This document shows, in pieces, positions 23,583 to 33,389 of a DNA stretch of 64,000 bases (its first letter is position 1; the number at the start of each line of letters is the position of its first letter). Source of the DNA: Lolium rigidum (taxonomy: Eukaryota; Streptophyta; Magnoliopsida; Poales; Poaceae); NCBI RefSeq assembly GCF_022539505.1, contig NC_061514.1, positions 244,082,124 through 244,146,123 on the forward strand, in the 5' to 3' direction. Position numbers and translations under genes: made by a program. Below the pieces are notes generated by a model. It saw nothing but the letters and a program-made list of their open reading frames with translations, had not been told where the DNA came from and searched no databases.

Positions 23583-25166
23583 TGATACGTCTCCGACGTA
23601 TCGATAATTTCTTATGTTCCAGGCCACATTATTGATGATATCTACATGTTTTATGCATACTTTATGTCGTATTTATGCATTTTCCGGCACTAACCTATTA
23701 ACGAGATGCCGAAGAGCCAATTGCTGTTTTCTGCTGTTTTTGGTTTCAGAAATCCTAGTAAGGAAATATTCTCGGAATTGGACGAAATCAACGCCCAGGG
23801 TCCTATTTTGCCACGAAGCTTCCGAAGACCGAGGGAGAGTCGAAGTGGGGCCACGAGGTGGCGACACACCAGGGCGGCGCGGCCCAAGCCCTGGCCGCGC
23901 CGGCCTGTTGTGTGGGCCCCTCGTGACGCCCCTTTACCTGCCCTTCCGCCTACATATAGCCTTCGTCGCGAAACCCTCAGTACCGAGCGCCACGATATGG
24001 AAAACCTTCCAGAGATGCCACCGCCAATCCCATCTCGGGGGATTCAGCAGATCGCCTCTGGCACCCTGCCGGAGAGGGGAATCATCTCCCGGAGGACTCT
24101 TCACCGCCATGGTCGCCTCCGGAGTGATGAGTGAGTAGTTCACCCCTGGACTATGGGTCCATAGCAGTAGCTAGATGGTCGTCTTCTCCTTATGTGCTTC
24201 ATTGTCGGATCTTGTGAGCTGCCTAACATGATCAAGATCATCTATCCGTAATTCTATATGTTGTGTTTGTCGGGATCCGATGGATAGAGAATACTATGCT
24301 ATGTTGATTATCAATCTATTACCTATGTGTTGTTTATGATCTTGCATGCTCTCCGTTATTAGTAGAGGCTCTGGCCAAGTTTTTACTCTTAACTCCAAGA
24401 GGGAGTATTTATGCTCGATAGTGGGTTCATGCCTCCATTAAATCCGGGACAGATGACAGAAAGTTCTAAGGTTGTGGATGTGTTGTTGCCACTAGGGATA
24501 AAACATTGATGCTATGTCCGAGGATGTAGTTATTGATTACATTACGCACCATACTTAATGCAATTGTCTGTTGTTTGCAACTTAATACCGGAAGGGGTTC
24601 GGATGATAACCTGAAGGTGGACTTTTGAGGCATAGATGCATGCTGGATAGCGGTCTATGTACTTTGTCGTAACGCCTAAATCTCACTATACTCATCATAT
24701 CATGTATGTGCATGGTCATGCCCTCTCTATTTGTCAATTGCCCGACTGTAATTTGTTCACCCAACATGCTATTTATCTTATGGGAGAGACACCTCTAGTG
24801 AACTGTGGACCCCGGTCCATTCTTTTACATTGAATATAATCTACTGCAATACTTGTTCTACTGTTTTCTGCAAACAATCATCATCCACACTATACATCTA
24901 ATCCTTTGTTATAGCAAGCCGGTGAGATTGACAACCTCACAATTTCGTTGGGGCAAAGTACTTTGGTTGTGTTGTGCAGGTTCCACGTTGGCGCCGGAAT
25001 CCCTGGTGTTGCGCCGCACTACATCCCGCTGCCATCAACCTTCAACGTGCTTCTTGGCTCCTCCTGGTTCGATAAACCTTGGTTTCTTTCCGAGGGAAAA
25101 CTTGCCGCTGTACGCATCACACCTTCCTCTTGGGGTTCCCAACGGACGCGTGCTGTACGCGCATCA
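23583..25166 (+). repeat. 3' LTR of element B
   Basis: This 1584-bp copy of 17004-18594 differs by a few small indels and substitutions. The GC-rich hairpin is at 23876-23908 and the TATA-like word near 23953. Confidence 0.9.
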
Positions 25167-25171
25167 ACCCC

Positions 25172-25678
25172 CGTTGGTATATCGATGCAGGAGGGATAGC
25201 AGGATCTCAGAGTTTAAGGCTATGGTTAGATTTATCTTAATTACTTTCTTGTATTTGCGGATGCTTGCAAGGGGTATAATCACAAGTATGTATTAGTCCT
25301 AGGAAGGGCGGTGCATTAGCATAGGTTCACCCACACAACACTTATCAAAACAATGAAGATTAATCGACTATATGAAGCGAAAGCACTAGACTAAATTCCC
25401 GTGTGTCCTCAAGAACGTTTGGTCATCATAAGTAAACAAACCGGCTTGTCCTTTGTGCTAAAAAGAATTGGGCCACTCGCTGCAACTATTACTCTCGCAT
25501 TTTATTTACTTGTACTTTATTTATCTCGCTATATTAAAACCCCCGAATACTTGTCCGTGAGCATTTACAGTGAATCCTTCATCGAAACTGCTTGTCAACA
25601 CCTTCTGCTCCTCGTTGGGTTCGACACTCTTATTTATCGAAAGTACTACGATACACCCCCTATACTTGTGGGTCATCA
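25172..25678 (+). repeat. 3' LTR of element A, second part
   Basis: This continues the LTR interrupted at 17003 and ends GGGTCATCA at 25678. The next five bases, GTGAT, are the right copy of element A's target duplication. Confidence 0.92.
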
Positions 25679-27437
25679 GTGATCTTTGGAAAGGGTCCCG
25701 ACGGACAATCTGTTCCGCATGATGTTGACGGACACGTACCCATGTGGAAGAAGAAGTCGATATTTTGGGAGCTACCCTACTGGAAATTCTTAGAGGTTCA
25801 CTCGCAATCGACGTGATGCACGTGACGAAAAATCTTTGCGTGAACCTCGCTAAACTTCTTGGGCGTGTATGGGAAGACAAAAGATACACCGGATGCACGG
25901 CATGACCAAGCAAAGTATCCACGAAGGAAACAACCCGAATCCGGAGAAGTATCAAGGTCCCGCCGCCTACGCTCTTACCAAAGAGGAGAAGGAGATCTTT
26001 TTTGAAGTCCTGAGTAGCATCAAGGTCCCGTCTGGCTTCTCGTCGAATATAAAGGGAATAATAAACATGTCAGAGAAAAAGTTTCAAAACCTAAAGTCTC
26101 ATGACTGCCATGTGATTATGACACAATTACTTCCGGTTGCATTGAGGGGGCTTCTGCCGGAAAATTTTCGTTGTGAAGCTATGTGCATTCCTCAATGCAA
26201 TTTCTCAGAAGGTGATCAATCCACTTACCCTACAAAATTTACAGAAGGATGTGGTCCAATGTCTAGTCAGCTTTGAGTTGGTGTTCCCACCATCCTTCTT
26301 CAATATTATCACACATCTCCTAGTTCACCTGGTCGAAGAGATTGGCGTTCTCGGTCATGTATTTCTACACAACATGTTCCCCTTTGAGAGATTCATGGGA
26401 GTCTTAAAGAAGTACGTTCATAACCGTGCTAGGCCAGAAGGAAGCATCTCCAAGGGCTATGGAATAGAGGAGGTCATTGAGTTTTGTGTTGACTTTATTC
26501 CTGACCTTAAGCCGATCCGGTGTTCCTGAATCGCGCTATGAGGGGAGACTACGTGGAAAAGGCACGCTAGGAAAGAAAGCAACAACGTGTATGGACGGAC
26601 ATTATTTCACTTAAGCACACTACACAGTTCTACATAATTCCATCTTGGTGGCTCCGTACAAAGAGGAACACAAGGATATCTTACGCTCTAAATACCCGGA
26701 GCAACGTGAAGATTGGATTGATGGAGAACACATGAAGACTTTCGGCGGTTGGTTGCAAACACGTCTCATGAATGTCACTGATGGCGAGCAGATGTACTTG
26801 TTGGCCAAGCAACCATCTTCTACTATATCGACTTTTCAAGGGTACGACATTAATGGGAACACATTTTACACTTTCGCCCAAGACAAAAAGAGCACCAACC
26901 AAAACAGTGGTGTCCGCTTTGATGCAGAAGATGGCAATGGGAACAAGGTCACATATTATGGGTACACATAGAGGAGATATGGGAACTTGACTATGGACCT
27001 ACTTTCAAGGTCCCTTTGTTCCGGTGCAAATGGTTCAACCTGAAAGACGGGGTACAGGTAGACCCGCAGTACGGAATGACTACAGTGGATTTCAAGAATC
27101 TAGGGTACAACACCGAACCATTCGTCCTAGCCAGTGAAGTGGCTCAGGTTTTTTATGTGAAGGACATGTCTAGCAAACCGAAAAAAAAGAAAAGAAAGGC
27201 AAGAGGACACATCATACAATGAGCCAAAGCGGCACATAGTTCTTTCAGGAAAAAGAAACATCGTGGGAGTAGAGGAAAACACAGACATGTCAGAAGATTA
27301 TAATAAGTTTGATGATATTCCACCCTTCAAGGTAAAAAAATGACCCAAGCATCATCTTAAATAATGAAGATTTTCCATGGTTGCGTCGCAGTCAGAAGAA
27401 AGGGAAACAGACGAAGAAAACTCAGAAGACTAGCTAG
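25679..27437 (+). pseudogene. CACTA transposase, 3' part
   Basis: The frame cut at 7122 resumes here with VIFGKGPDGQSV and a conserved block ending WELPYWKFLEVHS. A frameshift near 25805 and others later break it. Pieces in different frames carry the NPNPEKYQGPAAYALTKEEK segment (25869-26276), a DUF4218-like region (FELVFPPSFFNIITHLLVHL, HNMFPFERFMG; 26173-26529) and a DUF4216-like region (GNTFYTFAQDKKS to KCKWFNL-type motif; 26645-27222). The likely stop is TAG at 27435-27437. This domain order is normal for plant CACTA transposases. Confidence 0.8.
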
Positions 27438-27550
27438 ATAGGGATCATAACTTGTGTATCTCAATATGGAAATCACTTTTGTGTAATGATGTTACTATAT
27501 GTAAGATATTAATAATGGTGATGGTTGGCTTGTTTTACTAGTTAAGTAGC

Positions 27551-27953
27551 TTTCACGGGCTTGCAGGGTATTTTTTCCGAGGCGGAACTTCCGAATATGC
27601 CATATATAGGGCATGTGCACCAAGGGCATATTCGAGAAGTTCTGCCACGGGAGATTTCCCAACCCTTTCCCCAACATTGTTAGAGGAGATGGAGTCTTTC
27701 ACGGGCTTGCAGGGAAATTTTTCCGAGACGGAACTTCCGAAGATGCCATAGGGCGTGTGCACCAAGGGCATCTTCGACAAGTTCCGCCACGGGAGATTTC
27801 CCAACCCTTTCCCCAACATTGTTAGAGGAGATGGAGTCTTTCACGGGCTTGCAGGGAAATTTTTCCGAGGGGAACTTCCGAAGATGCCATAGGGCGTGTG
27901 CACCAAGGGCATCTTCGACAAGTTCCGCCACGGGAGATTTCCCAACCCTTTCC
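27551..27953. repeat. Tandem repeat, three units of about 142 bp
   Basis: The units begin at 27551, 27697 and 27839; the third is partial. Each starts TTTCACGGGCTTGCAGGG and contains an inverted repeat (GAACTTCCGAAGATGCC against GGCATCTTCGACAAGTTC) around the loop ATAGGGCGTGTGCACCAAG. The first unit has more differences than the other two. It lies between the two CACTA genes. Confidence 0.8.
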
Positions 27954-28132
27954 TCCATCCATGGTGATGAAACTCTCCATCCATGTTGGCTTGTTGAGCT
28001 GCTTGCCATGGCGTATCGATGCTCCTTTTATAGGCACGGCGCCACTTCTACATTGTCTTCTTCCTCCGACAGGCGTCGTGCGCTACATGCTTTATCTCAT
28101 CGAGCAGGGCGTCCTTATCCTCGCCGACAGCC

Positions 28133-28360
28133 TTTAGTACCAGCTTGCACCCACCAGCCGGTACTAAAGGTTACCCACGCGTCCTTATCCCACCGACAGC
28201 TTTTGTTACATGACGAAAAACCACCTTTAGTACCGGTTGCACCCACCAGCCGGTACTAAAGGTTACCCACGCGTCCTTATCCCACCGACAGTTTTGTTAC
28301 ATGACAGAAAAACCATCTTTAGTACCGGTTGCACCCACCAGCCGGTACTAAAGGTTTGCC
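28133..28360. repeat. Tandem repeat of about 92 bp with ACCGGTACTAAA hairpins
   Basis: The units begin at 28133, 28226 and 28318 (partial). Each opens with a hairpin (TTTAGTACCGGTTGC against GCCGGTACTAAAGG). The arms resemble the CACTA subterminal repeats in sequence and may bind the same protein. Confidence 0.75.
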
Positions 28361-28526
28361 ACGCCATTGCGTTCCCGCCTATTTTCTTCCCGCGCTTTCC
28401 ACCGGTTCCCGCCTCTGTCTTCCCGCCTCCGTCATCCCGCCATTTTTTCACTATATATATGTAGGCTTGGCCTCCATTTACATATCACATCTAGACTCAT
28501 ATCTGCAAACCTCATCATTCTCTCCC

Positions 28527-28758
28527 ATGACTTCCATCGTATCTCTAACCCCCCGAGAGGCGGAGGCGCTTTGCGCCTCGAACTACCCCTGCCCGCCGGG
28601 CTACCGCGTCTCGCACCGGCTGATTGCTAAGCGTCGGAGGCGTACCGGTCCCTCCAGCCCCTCTAGGTGTGGCGCGCGAGATGGCCATCACGAACCACTA
28701 CTACTTCGAGCTCACGCCGAACAGCGGCTTCGTCGACACCACCCTTAGCGCCAAATAG
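28527..28758 (+). pseudogene. Unrecognised coding-like fragment in CACTA
   Basis: A frame starting MTSIVSLTPREAEALCASN (28527) changes reading frame near 28680 to MAITNHYYFELTPNSG and ends at TAG 28756-28758. Codon-like GC-rich sequence in two adjoining frames suggests a frameshifted gene fragment. I know no function for it. It could be a captured host exon or the former start of the second CACTA gene. A short direct repeat follows at 28769-28915. Confidence 0.35.
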
Positions 28759-29063
28759 AAGAGAGAGAGCGAGAGGAGGAGGGGGAACGCCGAGTCCTTA
28801 GCGCCAAGTCTGTGGCGGTGCCGCCGCGACATAGAGAGAAGAGCGAGAGGAGGAGGGGGAATGCCGAGACCGTGGCCGTGGCCGAGTCCGTGGCGGTGCC
28901 GCCGCGACATAGAGTTAGGGTCGAGAAATAGGAGCGCCAAGTATTAGGGTTAGGGTTATTGCTTTCTTCATTTCAATTGTTATCCATCTAGCAATTTGTT
29001 ATATGATCATGACATGATGAATGAAATATAATTTCTTTCTTAATTTTGTAGTGACATTGAGGT

Positions 29064-32000
29064 ATGGCGGACGGCACCTTCGTCCGAGATGAGGAGGGGG
29101 AAGAAGCGGTGCAGAAATTGATCTATGAGAGTGCCCGTGGTACGGAACCCGATGGAGATGAGAACGAGTTCGAAGACTTTCTGAATGATTTCGGTGAGGG
29201 ACTTGAGTCTGAACAAGTTAGAAGAGACAACAAAGTGTCCATAACAAACTCCGGCGAGGTGTATATTTATGTATCAATTAGTCTATGTTCATCCCTAGAT
29301 GCATTCATTTATTTGTATTGCACTTATTAACGAATAATTTTTTCTTTTAGCCTTCTGCATCATCGAGCAAGTCTGTTAAAACAAAATGAGGCCCGACGAG
29401 AGTGTTAAAGGGCGAGGGCAGGTTAGCCCTCACGACATTTAAGGCTAATGGTGAACCGGAGCATCCCAAAGAGTACTGCCGCAAATTTACAAATCAAGCC
29501 GGAGTTCTTGTTAGGGACCATGTACCGATCAACATTCAAGAGTGGAATAAGCCGAAGAAAGCGGGGACTGAAGCTAGTTATGTCAACGACACGATGAAAT
29601 TTTTTCTTTGGGACAGCTCATCGACACGATTCAGCCTACCGGAAGACATGACGGAAGGCCGAAGAATAAAGTCGTGGAATGGACATGGAAGAAGATGGCC
29701 ATACAATTCCGGACACTGGAAGAAAAATTTATGGGACAAATATAAGAATGAAGATCCAGTATTCGATGATAATCTAGTGAAGATAAAAGATCACTGGCCC
29801 GCATTTAAGATGTATAAGCAATCGTCTACTTTTGTGTCCCGATCGGTCACAAATACAAAAAATGCTTCAAAGAAGAAACTTTGGCATCATTTGGGGTCAG
29901 GTGGCTACAAGACTGCCATTCCGAAGTGGACAGCGTTTGAAAATAAACTGATGGATGCAGGAATCACTCCACAGACATGGGACTGGCCCGAACGGTCCAA
30001 GTTCTGGTTGTTCGCGCATGGGGCAGGGTTGGACCCAAAGACAGGGCTGATCGTTGCGAAGGGAAAATGGAAGGAAAACATTGAGGCAATCGTACCGAAG
30101 CTTGTAGATGCAATTGAAAAGGTCAGAAAGGGAGAGTACATTCCCGATAGAGAGAATGACGAGCTGACACTCGCTCTGGGGAATCCTGAACACGTTGGAC
30201 GGGTACGAGCTCGCCCAGGTCTCACCATGAAGGAAGAGTTGCCGGACAGCGCTGACACTTATAGAAGCTTCGCGAAAGAAGAAGAAGCAGGCGAACATTG
30301 TAACGGAATTGTTAAATAGGGAGGAGGCGCTTGAGAAAAATCAGAGGGCACCTGATCAGCGGATGTTTCTACAGGAACCTCAAGACGATGCCGCCCCATC
30401 TCAGCGAAGAAGCAGTGTGGGTTCCACGGATCTTGACAGATGTGGAGGAAGCTACCCCGTGGATTATGTCACGGAGAAGACAGATTGCGAGCTATATATG
30501 TTATTCAGGACCGCGTCTGTTAAGGTGGCGGTCGGCTATGTTTACCCGAATGAAGATGGAGCAACGCACCATCATATGCCCATTCCACCTGGCTGTGTTC
30601 GTGTCGGGGTGGATGAAGTTGTTCCGGGTTTTGAAACAGTGGAGCTTGATTTTCCTAGAGGTGACGATGAGAGGACAATTGCCGATGTCAAGCACGGTTT
30701 CACCATATGGCCGAAGAAATACATCGTCCTTTCGCAAAGGCCACCGACTCCTCGTAGCGGTCCACATGAGCAGGAAAGGCCATCGACTCCTCTTGGTAGC
30801 GGTCCGCATGAGCAGCAAAGGCCATCGACTCCTCCCCGGTAGCAGTCCACAAGAGCAGACAAAGTCCACACCTACCCGAGAGAAACCCCATCGTTAGTCC
30901 ACCATCTCGAGATCCTCCGCGTAAGACATCGTCCTTTAAGCGGAACGGTACTCCGCCTAGGAAGAGATCTAGAATGGAGAAACCACTGCCGCCTATGGAG
31001 AAGTTACCTTGGGAAATGAGTGTCGGGGAAAATGAGGAAAGATGTCAGTCCCAGCTGAAAGCCTTTTTTGCCAAGAAAGCGCCAAAGATACCTTTTGAGA
31101 AGACACTAGATCCAGTGAAAGTTGTGCGTACCGTTGAGAATCGGTATGACCCTGTACCATCGCCGCCATCTGACTATAGGCGTTCTATTGAAAGATCGTA
31201 TGACGCGATGGTGGAGGCGAAACAACGCAATCAATCGGGTGTCAAGGAGATAAAAGGGATACATCAAGTCTACCAGCTCGGACAACAACCCGTTCAATCG
31301 GCCCCCCATCTCATGGTGTTTGACGAGAAGGCTGTTCAAAGTTCTCGACAATACACCGATTACCCCTTAGCTGAAGTACAATATAAATTTGTTCAAGGGA
31401 AAGATTTGGTCGAGAATCTCAGGAAGCTACCAACAAGTATGCGTAATTTGCGTTCGTGGTATAGTGATGCCACAAAGAAAGGGATCGAGTCTATCATGAT
31501 GCGAGTTAAGGAAGAGCACTACTTCCAAGAATACTCTGTGAGCGTTGACTTCGCCGAACTCTTTCAGTTATACAATCTCCGGGCCCTCGACAAATCAATC
31601 ATCAGTTTCTATTGTCCGTACGTGATTTATTTATATAATTTGAGAAGTATTTAGCTCAGCTTGTTCATTATATTGTCTACAAATTATAATCTTTTGTGTG
31701 CTATATTATGCAGATCGAAGATGCTCGAATGTAAAAGGGATGAAATCAAGCACATTGGGTTCATTGACCCAGATACAATGCATGAAAAAACCATAGAGGA
31801 TCCCATCTATAACAGGGATACACCGGAGACTTTGCTAAGGTTTTTGAAGCGACAACGTGACAAAAGGATAATACTCTGGCCTTACAACTTCAAGTGAGTG
31901 TTACTTTCTTATAACACATTCTATTTTGCTCACGAGAAGTTCAAATTTTAAGTGATGGCTTATATATATGACACTGGATATTTAAACGTGCGCAGGTTCC

Positions 32001-32704
32001 ACTTTATTCTTCTCGTCCTTAAAATGTATGAAGGAGAGGTTGAAGTCTTTGACTCACAAACCAAAGAGGCCATACTATACAAGACGTGTTTTTTTATGCT
32101 CAAAAAGTAATTTTAATTCTAATCGGTCTTTTCGGTAATTTCCTCATATCAACTAATTGATAACTCTTTTATGCATTTTCTTTTGTCGGACAGTGTATGG
32201 GAAAGGTTCATCAAGGAAGATCGGTCCCAAGAATGGAAACCGAAGCTGACATGGCGTGCGGCCAAAGTAAGTTGTACTACCTAGGTCCACACACCTTTTA
32301 TCATACTTGATTATTGTTTCATTGAATTATATTTTTGTACATAAATGCCCGCAACAACCAGAGGGGACTAATCTATGTGGATACTACGTTTGCGAGTTCA
32401 TCCACAGAATTGTCAGCGAGAGAACGAATAATCAAAGAAATAAAGAGGTACGAAGAAAATATTCACAAATTTAGTTTGTTACCATAAGTTGTGCTTAGTT
32501 TCAGTAATAATTGTTTGTTTGTGATTTGATATATATACACACACACATAGCTCATCTATTCATTTGTATCTCATTCTTTTACAGTTGGCAAGAAATCGGG
32601 ACAAGATCTCAATCGAGGAACGCTTCAAAGCAATTGGCGATGAATTGGCGGGATTTTTCGTTCGGGACATCATACCGTCATTCGGAGAGTTTCACTATGA
32701 ATGA
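29064..32704 (+). pseudogene. CACTA second gene with Ulp1-like cysteine peptidase domain
   Basis: Exons I infer: 29064-29258, 29351-31617, 31714-31893, 31996-32106, 32194-32266, about 32355-32447, and 32585-32704. The N-terminal half (DNA segment 29402-30319) is a plant transposase-like charged region, followed by a DUF8039-like part (VTEKTDCELYMLF to FTIWPKKYIVL). The C-terminal part has a C48/Ulp1 fold signature: His in KFHFILLVL, Asp in EVEVFDSQ, and catalytic Cys in NLCGYYVCEF. Ulp1 proteases act on SUMO; its role in CACTA elements is unknown. Damage seen: an in-frame TGA at 29387, where CGA would fit, a frame change near 30317, a stop near 30842, and an AA instead of AG at the acceptor before 32355. 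A plant telobox-like AGGGTTAGGGTT lies upstream at 28943. Confidence 0.7.
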
Positions 32705-33036
32705 AGATGTACATGTAACATATAGTTTGACTCGGAGAGTACCACTATGCTACATGTAATAGATAGTATGCCTCGGAGAGTACCACTATATATGCATGAA
32801 GATCGATCTTCATGCATACTACTTAGTTTGCGATCTTATGCAATTACATGTGTTATATTATATGCACCAAGTTGCTATGCATCACCTTTATCTTCATGTA
32901 CTACCTAAACCCAAACGCGTAGCAGGCGCATCGACGCGATATGAAACGGTCCGATACCCCTAAACCCCTCCTAAAACCCTAAACCCTGAATTCTCTGCCG
33001 CGGCAGATATTTCTGCATTTTCTCTGCCGCGGCAGA
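32705..33036. other. CACTA 3' noncoding region
   Basis: This holds direct copies of CTCGGAGAGTaCCACTAT-like words (32731-32790), a CCCTAAA-type telobox cluster (32956-32990) and two copies of the palindrome CTGCCGCGGCAG (32994-33005 and 33023-33034). No gene. Confidence 0.6.
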
Positions 33037-33235
33037 CAACCTTTGGTACCGGTTCGTATTACAAACCGGTACCAAAGCTCTCTGGCCCCTGAGCTCTCCT
33101 GCGTGCCCACGTGGAGGCCATTTAATACCGGTTTGTAAGCAACTGGTATGAAAGGGGGGGCTTTTGTACCGGATTTTTTATACCGGTTGCAAAACCGGTA
33201 CGAATGGCCCTTAGGAACCGGTATTGATGAGCGAT
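33037..33235. repeat. CACTA right subterminal hairpin repeats
   Basis: Hairpins of the TTTGGTACCGGTTCG type occur at about 33041-33076, 33122-33155 and 33161-33203. They mirror the array at the left end. Confidence 0.8.
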
Positions 33236-33389
33236 TTTCCACTAGTGATGCCTTAGACATGTATCACGCAAATCCACTGTCATTCCTCCAAAGGCTTCCG
33301 CCATAGGGCATGTAATAACCAAGGGTCTCTATGTGGATGCATATGAATGGCGGATGGATGATCAAGGTAAAATAATCGTACAAATAGAT

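Larger units (their letters stand above)
17004..25166 (+). mobile_element. Non-autonomous Gypsy retrotransposon B (Sabrina-like?)
   Basis: This is a complete element with LTRs at 17004-18594 and 23583-25166 and the target duplication ACCCC. It encodes only a gag-protease protein (18849-20982). I find no reverse transcriptase, RNase H or integrase in the 2.6 kb that follows, although the PBS and polypurine tract are normal. Such an element depends on enzymes made elsewhere. The LTR sequence reminds me of the Triticeae family Sabrina, but this was not checked against a repeat library. Element D is a second copy of the same family. Confidence 0.9.
7123..25678 (+). mobile_element. Gypsy (Athila-type) LTR retrotransposon A
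   Basis: This is a complete element with 1511-bp LTRs at 7123-8633 and 16000-17003 plus 25172-25678. The 3' LTR is interrupted by element B; its two parts also add up to 1511 bp. The 5-bp target duplication GTGAT is present at 7118-7122 and 25679-25683. The internal order is PBS, gag, protease, RT, RNase H, integrase, then an extra ORF and a long noncoding tail. This order and the absence of a chromodomain fit the Athila/Tat branch of Gypsy. Gag, protease-RT and integrase each carry disabling lesions. Element C (43700-54240) is the same family. Confidence 0.92.
4781..33247 (+). mobile_element. CACTA (En/Spm) transposon, complete ends, nested insertions
   Basis: The left end reads CACTAGTAGAAAA (4781-4793). 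The right end, read on the other strand, is CACTAGTGGAAAA, ending at 33247. Both ends are flanked by ATG (4778-4780 and 33248-33250), the 3-bp duplication expected of CACTA elements. Inside lie hairpin-forming subterminal repeats, a TNP2-type transposase pseudogene split by retrotransposons A and B, tandem repeats, and a second gene with a Ulp1-like domain. Without the nested 18.6-kb insertion the element would be about 9.9 kb. Both genes are damaged, so it is no longer autonomous, although its termini look usable in trans. Confidence 0.9.

Noticed and set aside
27551..28360. CRISPR-like repeat arrays
   Set aside because: The units are long, directly adjacent and have no unique spacers; they lie inside a plant transposon.
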